Source of the DNA: Carallia brachiata
Lineage: Eukaryota; Streptophyta; Magnoliopsida; Malpighiales; Rhizophoraceae
Direction of reading: 5' to 3'
Length of the DNA: 64,000 nucleotides
NCBI GenBank assembly: GCA_021464245.1
Contig: JADCRB010000013.1
Location: 689,424 to 753,423, forward strand
The stretch's first letter is position 1; every line of letters starts with the position of its first letter. The notes beneath the pieces were generated by a model. It was not told the origin of the DNA. It made no database searches and saw nothing but the letters and a program-made list of their open reading frames with translations. The position numbers and the translations under genes were made by a program. Below, piece after piece: positions 30,530 through 42,162 of this stretch.

Positions 30530-31860
30530 CTTACATTGACTTTTATAATGTCCTGGTTTGCCACATTTATAACATATAATATCTTTTCTGTTTGTTACTT
30601 TTTATTTTGTTTGTAATTTCGTTTATTCTTTTGTTTTTTTATAGGGTATGTCTTCTTACTTAAAAGATTTCCTTTTCTTTTTATAATATTTTTTCTTATA
30701 TGTTTTACTTTTCTTTTTAATTCTTGAAGGGGCTATTATAGTTTTATACCCATATTGCTTACAAAAATCTCATAATTCTTTTCTATTTTGGGCTAATTCA
30801 TTCTTTAGTTTTGCTTTTAATTTTAAATCAGAATATACGCTTAAACCTTCATTATTAATATGTGTATTAATCTCCATAAGATAATATATCATAAGGTATA
30901 GTATTATCATTAGCATCTCTTATTCTTTGTTTTAACCTTTTCACTAAATAATTTAGGTAATCCTAATAAAAACCGTTCCAGTAGACTTGATTATAATCTA
31001 TTCTAGTAAATACCTTCTGTAAAAACATATCCTTGTACCATCTAAAATCTTGTAGAGTAGGACATCTAAGATTATTCAATATTTCTGAAGATTTTTCCTG
31101 CAATTGATTTGCTTCTCCTAAAAAATGTTTTGTTATAGCAAATATTAATGCAGACACGACATTATCCTGTAATTCTTTTTACTATTAAGGCTGATGTAGA
31201 GGGTTTTGTCATAGATGCTTCCATTACCTTTTGAGAGTTTATTAGATAATCTTTTTTTGTCTGATTTAAATAATTATCCCACCATCATTTTATTGCACCT
31301 GTAAATCTTGATATCAAACTACATGTTATAGATTTTTTAGAATTTTGTTTTTGTCTATAAGCAGTAGCACATATAGTCATTTCTTTGATTATTTGTAATA
31401 TATTACTTTCACTAAGTCCATCTATGTTCCATTCATATATTCAAATTCCATCAAAGCTGATTTGAGCATTATACATTTTTTCTTCAAACATTATATCTGG
31501 TAAACTAGGTCTAGGATAATAAAACTTTACTTTATTGCGCCTATAAGATTTTTGGTCTGTATTTCGTATTTTATTTAAACTCAATTGTTCTGTAAATTGC
31601 AGTTCTAAATCAGCTATTCTATTTTCTTCATTCTCGATGCTCTCAATTTCACTTTTGCCATTATCTTGAGTTACAACATTAATTTTATCATCTTTGACAT
31701 TTAAGGCTTCAAGTTTTTTAGTTATGATTTGTAGTATTTTATCATGAGTTGAGGTTTGTTTTAGTTGGGTGTGACACAAGAATTTGTGGTATTTGAAATA
31801 AAGGTTGTTCTAATTTTAATTGAGTGAATTCAACTTTTTTATCTTTCTTTTTCCTTACAG
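30530..31860 (-). pseudogene. Type B: coat protein (B1)
   Basis: Order: FTQLKLEQPLFQIPQ, KILQIITKKLEALNVKDDK, IADLELQFTEQLSLNKI (31,441-31,779), PRPSLPDIMFEEKMYNAQI, VSALIFAITKHFLGEANQLQ-type core, LQDFRWYKDMFLQKVFTR (about 31,010-31,070), basic tail and knuckle. Stops and shifts fall near 31,440, 31,180, 30,960 and in the basic tail. Clearly related to, but distinct from, type A. Confidence 0.85.
30532..30573 (-). other. CCHC zinc knuckle (B1)
   Basis: Reads CYKCGKPGHYKSQC; all four ligands present. In B2 (38,122-38,163) and B3 (56,144-56,185) the last Cys codon reads TAT (Tyr). Confidence 0.9.
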
Positions 31861-32060
31861 GCAGGTTGTATGGGACATGACTTATATAAAGATAAATTTA
31901 GATGCTTAGATAAATTCATATGCTCAAGAAAATCGTATTCCTTAAGACGATATCATCAACTTCAGCATTAGTGAGCCGACGAGACATAAGGTTGGATCTT
32001 GGCTTAAAGACTGTAGCCCATGGCACCCCTTCGAGTTCTTGGGGTCCCTAGTTGAGGGGT
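31861..32060 (-). pseudogene. Type B: first copy of ORF1 N-terminal segment, fused to coat protein (B1)
   Basis: Minus-strand segment with PWATVFKPRSNLMSRRLTNA and VDDIVLRNTDFLEHMNLSKH, running directly into the coat-protein N-terminus (VCKEKE, then EFTQLKLEQ). No movement-protein core lies between, so an internal deletion is inferred. The same block is open in B2 (39,425-39,613) and B3 (57,453-57,641). Confidence 0.6.
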
Positions 32061-32138
32061 TGCCTCAATCATTGCAATTGTTTACTTTTCCTTTTTTAAA
32101 AATAAAAAACCCACGGTCTGTGCTTCCATTTGTATATC

Positions 32139-32139
32139 N
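32139..32139. other. Ambiguous base n: contig junction
   Basis: The only ambiguous base in the window. B1 ends at 32,138 and B2 begins at 32,140, at the base equivalent to 24,553. A gap symbol exactly between two copies of a 7.59-kb segment is what an unmerged overlap of contig ends gives. Confidence 0.95.
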
Positions 32140-33040
32140 AAACAAAGGCAGATGTTTATTAATTTTATGAATAATTGAGCAGAATGGGTTTATACATCGC
32201 ATTATACTTTACACATCCAACATTATTCAATATTTCACACAATAGGGATATAAGCCACTTTCATGAATAGCAAATTATACGACACACCATTGATTATAAA
32301 CGACATCTTGTGAACATAAATGACATTTTTAGTTAGAAAAAACTCACTATTACAAGTACAAATTGCTCTCTATCACTGGTTAAATTGTACAACCTTCATA
32401 CAATGGAGCAGGATTGACAAGGAATGTGACATTTTTTATACTTATGTCGAACTGAGCGACACCTCATACAAAATTTGTGACACTTACTTCAGATCGCATG
32501 ACAAGAGAAAGAAAACATATATGATATTTTTATTTATTTCTACGACAATAAGCAATTCTATATGACAGGTATGCAAACATATTCATAATATGATTAGAGA
32601 CCATATACGTTGATTTGACAAAATGCACACTATTAGAAATAAACAACGACTTATAAAAAAGGTACTATGTATTCCTACTACACTCTATTGAAGCAGTGGT
32701 TTTATAGGGAAAAAGGTTTCATTTCCACTTATTTTGTTTTAAAACTACAAAAGGGAAATTAGTCTCTCAACAAAAATCATTAGTAGCTATTCGAACAAAA
32801 AAGAACCCAAAAGAATACAGTGCGGACCGTGGGCAGGCTGTATTGGACATAGCTTATATAAAGATAAATTTATATGCTCAGGAAAATTGGTATTCCTTAA
32901 AACGATATCATCAACTTTAACAAGAAACCATGCAATCCATATTCATGAAGATGATGAAGTTCAACTTGATTCATGATGAATATAAAAAGTAATGACCAAA
33001 GAAAATGATTTAACTTATAGATATTCAAATATTCAAAGAC

Positions 33041-33168
33041 TTTATTCCACGGAGAATTTTGTTTACAAGGTGGTGTTCAGCAATAAGGATGAAGGGTTTG
33101 GAGAGAGAGAGTTAAGAAGTAGTGGTGAGTAATGTGTGTTGGATGATGCCTGAAACATCCTATTTATA
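33041..33168 (-). promoter_or_regulatory. Viral promoter TATA and AATAAA (B2)
   Basis: TATAAATAGG at 33,159-33,168 and AATAAA at 33,041-33,046 on the minus strand; layout as in B1. The ORF1 N-terminal repeat follows at about 32,830-32,970. Confidence 0.68.
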
Positions 33169-33343
33169 CATGAGATTCTGGGAACTATTCCGAGAATATT
33201 TTATAGATTATTGTTTGATTACATTATCTAGTGCGTCGTTATGCACTTCTTGATCTTATCCTGAGGTATTGCGAGGTGATGTCAATGCTTAAGCCATTCC
33301 TTATCCTTGCTTTTAGGGGGAGTCTCTCTTATCTCTTCCATAT

Positions 33344-35931
33344 TATGGTGGGGTAAATTTTGAAATGATATCTCCATAATTTGGGTCTTCATTATCTAGA
33401 TGTGATGGGGCCGCCTCATCTTCTTGGGATATTTCAAATATAGCTTTCTCCAATCTTTTTTGTATTCCGTTTTTTATCATACCATTGAAAGACTATTCTG
33501 CAATTTCTTTTTTGTATTCTGGAATGGGTGATTGATCGGTCGTCATTATTAATTATACGTTGCTTTACCAGCCATTGAGACACTTCATTTTTACATGCTT
33601 TATCTGCTGGTAATTTTTTCCACCATTTTACTTGAATTATTCAGATGAGAGAAGGAGGATATGGTGGGGCATGCATATTTTTCATAGAAAAGGTCCATTT
33701 CATGATCCAGGGTATATCAAATATCACGATAAAATACTAGGTTGATAGATTCAATATTTGCATAAATATTACGTGTAATTTAGTATTTGATTTGACATTT
33801 ATTTATACCAAATATTATGATTATTGGTGGATTTTACTTCTATTTGTTATTTTATATTTTGTAGGTCAATTGGATGCAAATAGAAGTTATTTGAGCGGAT
33901 TTGATACTATTCGGGCAGATTTCACAGCTTTGCGTACTGCTCGGTTTTTCAGCCATAACTTCCTCTACACAAGCCGGAATTGGATGATTCTTAATCCAAA
34001 TTGAAGCTAAGAGATAGGGCTACAAGTTTACTGTTTTGATGAACTTCGGATTCTACGTGGAAGGGGTCTAAATCTGGGTCTGAATATACATGGTTGAAAC
34101 TGTCCAAAAAATTTACTAATCCTTTTCCGACTCGAATTTGGATCTTTAGGGCTTACAATTTTATTATTTGAAGGAACTATAAATACTGAAGTTACAGCAG
34201 AGTTAGAGGACTTTTGGGAGGCTATTCTTGTAGACACAAGACAGAGAAAATGAGTAGAGAGTGAAGAGGAGAAGAGCATAAGTGAGGAACGCGAAGACGT
34301 CGGAAACGAGTTTTTCGATTCCTTTTCTTTCCCTTCTTTTTCTTTTGAACTAAATGATATTAGATATTTGCTTAATTTTGGTTTTTAGCATGAGTAGCTA
34401 GAACCCTAAACTAGGGCGAATGGGATGTAGCCTAGTTTAGGGTTGGATTATTTGATTTTGTGGATGTTTAGATGTTCTTTTGATTTTATTGCGATTATCA
34501 GTTGAGAACTCGATTTGATTTATCTATTTTGTTCTTAAATATACTTTTGTGTCTGGCCATCATGAAAGTAGTCATATTTGTGTTGAGATCGACAGATGAG
34601 ACACAATCGTGCACTAAAGATAAACATATGAACTTTGAGTCAGACATGAGATAAGTTTATATGATGTCATTATAAATTCTCTGTTCTTAATGGGTTTAAT
34701 CTACTTTGTGTGAGTTCGAGAGAAGATCATAAATAATTGAATACGGTTAGGGTTGCTTGACAAAGAACACTAACTAAATAAGAGAATTGACATTCAAATC
34801 ATTAATCCACAAAATTCATGTAATTCAGCCGCCCTTCTAGGTGAAAACCCATAGCCCTGGTACTCTCTATCTTGTGTTTAGTTTTAATTAATTTGCCTCT
34901 GATTTTTCATTAGTTAAATTGTTTAATTTTTAGTTTAATAATTCTGCTTCTCATTAATTTTCTCAACATAAAACTTTCAGTTTGAATAACTTAAATCATA
35001 ATTAATTCTTTGTTCCTTTGGGTTCGACACCTGGAGTATTCACCAGGATTTTATTACTACGATCGGCCCTGTACGCTTGCAGGATTTCACCCGGTCACAG
35101 GTATAATTTACCGGCGGAGTATGTACGCCATTGAGAAATAATTTGAATCCATCAAAGGTTTTATTGGGAAATGTTAATTATGAATGTCCAAAGTGATTCC
35201 ACCAACTATGGAACTAGCTTGGGAATATTCTGGGGCATTATTGTAGAAATCAGAAGAACCAAGAGTGTCGCTAGCTTCCAATACATAGAACATTTGTCCA
35301 TGCTGCTATGTAGTCATGGTAATTGTATGCTGGAGGGTCATATTCATTTGTGAATTTTACATAATGATATATGAGAGCAGTATTCTATGGGGTTACCATA
35401 CTCTTCCATTCTTTGAGGCCAATTACCTTTTTGATATTCATTTTAGAGTACATGATTTGGCCCGATTCATTTTTGGTATGCTCAATATCTACAGAAAGGG
35501 TAGCAACAATGATATATTCATAAAATTTCATGCTCTACCTAAGGTTGGTTGGGAGGTATGCCATATCATCAAGGAATATGCGAGGGAGAAGGTCAGCAAT
35601 AGGTTCGTCTTGATATTCTGGTTTCAGTACACAAATATGCTCGGTGTCACGGGTTATATATTTGGGTTCAGGGGAGTCTGGTTTGTGGGGTAAGGTAGAA
35701 GATGCGGCTGGAGCTAATGGAGGTCTCAGCTGCAAAATATCTTTATAGTTTATAGGTGTTGAGGTAGATGGGTTTTTATTGGGATGGTGTGTTTCCAAGT
35801 ACAGTGAATCTATTCGACGTATTTATATTCGACGTATTTGGACGCAAACTCATATTCGACACAGATGTAGGACTATTCGGTTTATTCGATGTAGACTTGA
35901 AGAATTCACGAGTAACCTTTTGCTTGCTCAT
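33344..35931 (-). pseudogene. Type B: ORF2, split by insertion (B2)
   Basis: ATG at 35,931; N-terminal part to about 35,155; insertion at about 33,790-35,120; C-terminal part to a TAA at 33,344. Compared with B1, a small deletion near 35,782 shifts the frame after the PSPNKNPST segment, so the copy is further damaged. Function unknown. Confidence 0.65.
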
Positions 35932-38900
35932 GATTCTTCAAAAATTCTCTAGATAAAAAATCAGGTAAAGAATTAGATTTACTGTTTATATATTCAATGT
36001 TAAAATCAAAATTTGAAATCAATGCTTGCCATATGGCAAATATTTGTTTGGAAACCAAATTATTAACATCCTTTTTTTCAGAATAAATTTTGCAGATTTG
36101 CAATCTATTCATAATAAAAATCTTTTATTGAAAACATCATCCTGAAAATTCATGATGCATGAAACTATAGCTAATACTTCTTTTTTAACAGGGGAGTAAT
36201 TCACCTGTGGCCCGGTCCATACTCCTGAATGGTATCTTACCATTATTTCTTTGCTATTCTAATTCTTTCTCTAATTTAATATTCCTCCATATCCCTCATT
36301 GGAAGCATCTATTTCTATTATTAAATAGGCATTTTCATTAGGTATTCCTAGATAGGGTAAATTCTTAACTAATGATTTTATCCTTATTACCACTTGAGTC
36401 ATTTTTCTCTGACCATTCAAGGGGATCCTTTCTTAATTGTCTATATAACGGGGCACATATGATTCTAATATCAGGTATAAAATATGCTACATAATTTAAA
36501 CATCCTAAAAATCTTTGCAATTGGGTTTTATTTTTTATTTTATCAGGAAATTTTCAAATTTTATAGATCTATAGATTGGGGTAATAGGTCCTTCGTATAT
36601 GTTATATCCTAAAAATCTGGTTTTGACTTCAAGCAATTTCATCTTTTTTGCAGATATAACTAATCCATTTTGTTTAACTATATTCAAAATTTTCTTAAGA
36701 TGACTAAAATGTTATGTTATTGATTTTGAAAACACTAATACATCATTTATGTATACTATAGTAAATTTCGTATATGGATTAAAGATATCATTCATAATCT
36801 TCTGAAATTTAGATGGGGCATTTTTTAATTTAAAAGGCATCATATTCCATTCATGATGCTCGAAAGGTATTGCAAAAGTTGTTCTATATTTATCTTTTTC
36901 ACATTTTGTATTTGTCAATATCCTGATTTCATGTCAAATTTAGAATATATCATAGCTCCACTTAATCTTTTTATTAAGCCTTTTTTATTAGATATAGGAT
37001 ATCTTATCTATTCGAAAACTTTATTCAAAGGTTTATAGTTTATTACTAATCTTAGGGCTTCCCTTTCTATTTCAGCTTGATTATTCACATAAAACGGAAA
37101 ACAAGACCAAGGTGATTTGCTTGGCCTAAAAAATTTCTTTTTGAGTATATATAGTGTTATTTTTTAAAAGATCTATTTCTTTGTTGTGGGAGTAGTTATG
37201 GATTCAAAACAAATTTCTTTATTAGCTACCTTAATATGTATTCCTTGTTGAGTTACTTGGAATAGGTATATTTGTGTCAAAAATGGAGTGCCTAGTATTA
37301 TGATAATGATAAATCTTTTACTAGAATAAATATATTCTTAAAGCATATTCTTTCGTTACAATATGAGCACCTGAAAGTTTATATGATATATTCAATTTTT
37401 TGTTATTGGCTTCTCGTAAAGTAGTTTTAGTTTTCTCAAATATTTTGTTAGGATTATTCATTCTTGTATACAATTCAAGTCAACTCTAGAGTCTAGCAAG
37501 GCTAGTAAATTATAGGAATAGTCATTTCTTACTACCAATTTTGTCTTAATATACAATTTTTAGAATTCTGTCTTATTAATTATATTCAGATAATTTTTAT
37601 CTAATCTTTAGTAGATGTTTCTGGTTGTGTATTCATTATATTTACTATTATTTGTAATTCCTTTAATTCTTGTTTAAGATTTTGTATTTCAATCTTATGT
37701 TGTCTTACTTCTTCTTTTACTCCATCAATGTAATTTCTGGAGAGGATGAGGACAATTTTTGTTTGTTTATTCCTTCATTCCATATTTTTCTTAATGAATA
37801 AAGTTCTATTTCTTTGGGCTTTGGATCAGATAATTCATCTTTTAATTTTAATAAATATTCTCGTTTTAATTCAGGAAATGTTATTTTATCTATTATTTCT
37901 AATATTATGGCTGCACCTTTTGTTATTACATTTATATGTCTACAATCTATATTACAACATAGTCCTTCATGTTCATTATTACTATTATCTGAACTGGTTT
38001 CAATAAGATCTATATCTCCTACTGAGCATTCTAAATCTGTATCATTATTATCTAATATTTCTAGTATTTGATTTTTTATTTCCTCATCTATATTTAAATT
38101 ATTAATTTTCTCTTTCACCTTATATTGACTTTTATAATGTCCTGGTTTGCCACATTTATAACATATAATATCTTTTTTTGTTACTTTTTATTTTGTTTGT
38201 AATTTCGTTTATTCTTTTGTTTTTTTATAGGGTATGTCTTCTTACTTAAAAGATTTCCTTTCTTTTTATAATATTTTTCTTATATGTTTTACTTTTCTTT
38301 TTAATTCTTGAAGGGGCTATTATAGTTTTATACCCATATTGCTTACAAAAATCTCATAATTCTTTTCTATTTTGGGCTAATTCATTCTTTAGTTTTGCTT
38401 TTAATTTTAAATCAGAATATACGCTTAAACCTTCATTATTAATATGTGTTATTAAATCTCCATAAGATAATATATCATAAGGTATAGTATTATCATTAGC
38501 ATCTCTTATTCTTTGTTTTAACCTTTTCACTAAATAATTTAGGTAATCCTAATAAAAACCGTTCCAGTAGACTTGATTATAATCTATTCTAGTAAATACC
38601 TTCTGTAAAAACATATCCTTGTACCATCTAAAATCTTGTAGAGTAGGACATCTAAGATTATTCAATATTTCTGAAGATTTTTCCTGCAATTGATTTGCTT
38701 CTCCTAAAAAATGTTTTGTTATAGCAAATATTAATGCAGACACGACATTATCCTGTAATTCTTCTTTTACTATTAAGGCTGATGTAGAGGGTTTTGTCAT
38801 AGATGCTTCCATTACCTTTTGAGAGTTTATTAGATAATCTTTTTTTGTCTGATTTAAATAATTATCCCACCATCATTTTATTGCACCTGTAAATCTTGAT

Positions 38901-39640
38901 ATCAAACTACATGTTATAGATTTTTTAGAATTTTGTTTTTGTCTATAAGCAGTAGCACATATAGTCATTTCTTTGATTATTTGTAATATATTACTTTCAC
39001 TAAGTCCATCTATGTTCCATTCATATATTCAAATTCCATCAAAGTTGATTTGAGCATTATACATTTTTTCTTCAAACATTATATCTGGTAAACTAGGTCT
39101 AGGATAATAAAACTTTACTTTATTGCGCCTATAAGATTTTTGGTCTGTATTTCGTATTTTATTTAAACTCAATTGTTCTGTAAATTGCAGTTCTAAATCA
39201 GCTATTCTATTTTCTTCATTCTCGATGCTCTCAATTTCACTTTTGCCATTATCTTGAGTTACAACATTAATTTTATCATCTTTGACATTTAAGGCTTCAA
39301 GTTTTTTAGTTATGATTTGTAGTATTTTATCATGAGTTGAGGTTTGTTTTAGTTGGTGTGACACAAGAATTTGTGGTATTTGAAATAAAGGTTGTTCTAA
39401 TTTTAATTGAGTGAATTCAACTTTTTATCTTTCTTTTTCCTTACAGACAGGTTGTATGGGACATGACTTATATAAAGATAAATTTAGATGCTTAGATAAA
39501 TTCATATGCTCAAGAAAATCAGTATTCCTTAAGACGATATCATCAACTTCAGCATTAGTGAGCCGACGAGACATAAGGTTGGATCTTGGCTTAAAGACTG
39601 TAGCCCATGGCACCCCTTCGAGTTCTTGGGGTCCCTAGTT
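35906..39640 (-). pseudogene. Type B: ORF1 polyprotein remnant (B2)
   Basis: Colinear with B1: ORF1 N-terminal segment (39,425-39,613), coat protein (38,120-39,420), altered knuckle, spacer (37,717-38,118), protease, RT with YINDVLVFS (36,712-36,918), RNase H ending at 35,906. Stops and frameshifts recur at mostly the same sites as B1, so most damage predates duplication. Private damage includes a deletion near 36,550 in the RT connection. Confidence 0.85.
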
Positions 39641-40000
39641 TGAGGGGTTGCCTCAATCATTGCAATTGTTTTACTTTTCCTTTTTTAAAATAAAAAAACC
39701 ACGGTCTGTGCTTCCATTTGTATATCTTTTTGTTTTCTTTTTTTTCAAAAAGCGCTGTTTGTTTTTTGTTTTCTTTTCAAAAATAAGTTTCTTTTTCTTT
39801 TTTTTTTCTCTTTTCTTTCCTTACCAATTCAAATGCTTCTGTTTCTATTTATTTCCTTTTTTTTTTCCAAGAAACCTTTTTTTTTGGTATTTTCTTGGCA
39901 ACTCATTTGTAATGTATTTACTAAAATTATTTTTATTTATTTTTAAAATTATTTTAATAAAATTTTCTTATAAAAATATTAATTAGCACTCTTTTTTAAA
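39640..40000. other. T-rich low-complexity tract (C1 side)
   Basis: Long pyrimidine runs on the plus strand. Open frames rich in Phe here come from the T-runs and are not genes. It forms the B/C border and recurs at 57,670-58,030. Confidence 0.8.
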
Positions 40001-40668
40001 ATTTTTTTATCTTTTGAAGACACAAATTATTGGTAATGATTGTTATTAAAAAGGAAAAGAATATTTAAAAATACATTGCATATCCAAACATCTATTTGTT
40101 TATAATTTGACTTTAATTTCACAAGTTATAATATTTCTATTAAATATATATTTTTTCTTCTGTAACCGGAACTAGCTATCTTTACGCAATCGTGATAAGT
40201 GAGTAGTTATCTTTTATTTATCTGTAACTATCACTTTAAGAAATAAATAATTCATATTTATCTATTTCCTTATCTCTTACCATGTGGGCTACCTTAAGGA
40301 AAATTCAACATTCTCTCATTTGGCCTGCATGATACCGAATAAATGATATTTGTATTCATGGCTATGACTTAAACTACCCACAAAAGCCCACAAAAGCTAG
40401 TTTGTAACTGTAGTTTATTTAACAAAAAATCTCTATACATGGATTATGATAGTTATGTAACATTCTCGGAGACATTTCGTTCCATATATCACAATGCTAG
40501 TGAATTCCTAATTAAACACTTTAGTGTGGCATAACTTTATTGAATAGAAAAACTTTAGGCCTAAATTCATTTGGGTCATAAATTATGTGCACATATAATT
40601 CTTTATTTGAAATGACCAAAAGGTCTCCAAAGTAACGAAACATCAAAGAATATGATTTGAAATAAAAC
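40001..40668. other. AT-rich region left of the copia remnant, possible LTR relic
   Basis: On the minus strand this lies 3' of the copia RNase H end, where a 3' LTR belongs. A second LTR was not found, so LTR ends cannot be set. No gene. Confidence 0.35.
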
Positions 40669-42160
40669 TTAAATAGAGCTAACAAGACCCATATACTCAA
40701 TGTGATTCTTATATGACTTGGTCGATCTTTTAGTCATAGGATTAGCAATTATAAGTTGAGTACTGATATACTCTATTACAATTACTTGCTCTTTAACATG
40801 ATCTCTGACAACCAAAAACTTTATTTCGATATGCTTGTTTCGGCTTCTGCTTTTATTGTTCTTCGAAAAGAACAATAAACTAAATTATCACAGTATATCT
40901 TTAGTGATCTAGAAATAGAATCCACGATCTGTAGTCCTATAATAAAGTTCCTTAACCATAGAGCATGTGTAGTCTTATAGCATGCTATGAATTTCGTTTC
41001 TATAGTGGAAGAAGCTATGATGGTTTGCTTGATGATTTTCCAAGATACAATAGCTTTAGCAAGCATAAAAATATATCCCATAGTTGACATTCTGCTATCT
41101 ACATAACCCACGAAATCAGCATATGAACACTTGACTACTTCCAAATTGTCAGTGTGTCTATATGTAAGCCTGTAGTCCTTGGTTCTTTGTAGATACCTCA
41201 TAACCTTTTTAGCGGAGCTTTGACCTTTATTTATACCACTCTTCTTAAAATAGACACAATTGTCATAATTGCATCTCTTAAATCATGAGTGGTCAAAAGA
41301 GTCAAACCTCTTATGCAATTGCTGGGGCGATTACTTCAAGCCATAAAGAGACTTTTTTTAGGAAACACACATAGTCCTCCTTTCTTGAAAACACAAAACC
41401 CTCTAGCTGCTCCATATAGATGTTCTTCTTAAGTTCTCCATGTAGGCATACAGTTTTCTCATCCAACTACTTAAGCTCAAGATCATGCATGACCACAATA
41501 TTGAGCAAAGTTCATATTGAACTAAGCTTTACAATGGGAAAAAATACATCTGTGAAGTCAACACCCAGAACCTGACTATAATCTTAAGCAATCAGTCTCG
41601 CTTTATACCTCGATTCTTAACTCATGGTGTGCCTTCCTTGCTCTTGAGTACCCACTTATAGTGAACAGCTTTTTTACCCTTAGGCAGTTTCACTAATCCC
41701 ATGTTTTGTTCTTATGAGGGAATTTATCACCTCCTGCATGGCAATCATCCATTTACCATAATCATCACAACTAACTGCCTTTGCAAATATAGATGGCTTT
41801 TTACTAGAATCAACATCTTGACCACGTTTAAAGCATAAGCAATGAAGTCAACTTTAACATATCTTTAAAGAGGTCTAATCTCTCCTTTTGTTTTCTCTCT
41901 AACAATAGAATATTACGGTGGTGGCGGTGATGGTGATGAATAAGAAGAAGAACCATCATCGCCATGTATCTCTGAGCTAGATGGAAGAGTAGACTCTGGT
42001 ATATATTATAGACTAATCTATAGCTCCACTTGTATAGAAGATTTCTGCTAACTTGTATTAGAAGATTTTTAAGAGGCAAGTGATTTAGCATAGTTGCTTC
42101 GTCGAAAACCACATTCCTGGTAGTTATGACTTTATTGGTTTCTAGACACCATAGCTTATA
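40669..42160 (-). mobile_element. Ty1/copia pol remnant (C1)
   Basis: Minus-strand fragments in copia order: integrase end GYKLWCLETNKVITTRNVVF and DEATMLNH (about 42,070-42,160); RT pieces including KAVHYKWVLKSKEGTP, LHGELKKNIYMEQLEGFVF and SRKEDYVCFLKKVSL (about 41,340-41,680); RNase H MRYLQRTKDYRLTYRHTDN, STMGYIFMLAKAIVSWK, KQTIIASSTIETKFIACY and SKHIEIKFLVV-type end (40,669-41,201). Gag, protease and most of integrase are missing. Many stops. It is cut at 42,160 by the hAT end. Confidence 0.88.
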
Positions 42161-42162
42161 TC

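Larger units (their letters stand above)
24553..32138. repeat. Array block B1 (7,586 bp)
   Basis: Repeats as B2 (32,140-39,726) and B3 (about 50,193-57,756). It ends exactly at the base before the single ambiguous base. It contains the type-B pararetrovirus on the minus strand plus about 0.7 kb of AT-rich DNA at its left edge. It carries private substitutions relative to B2/B3, for example an intact last zinc-knuckle Cys. Confidence 0.95.
32140..39726. repeat. Array block B2 (7,587 bp)
   Basis: Near-identical to B1 and B3, but with its own changes: Tyr for the last zinc-knuckle Cys, a TFPELKR reading where B1/B3 have TYPELKR, and small indels such as 36,550. It continues into C1 without a break, which B1 does not. 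Confidence 0.95.

Noticed and set aside
39648..39986. 112-codon Phe-rich plus-strand frame (also at 57,635 and 57,738)
   Set aside because: It arises from T-runs. The length varies between copies with single-base changes, and no domain is present.
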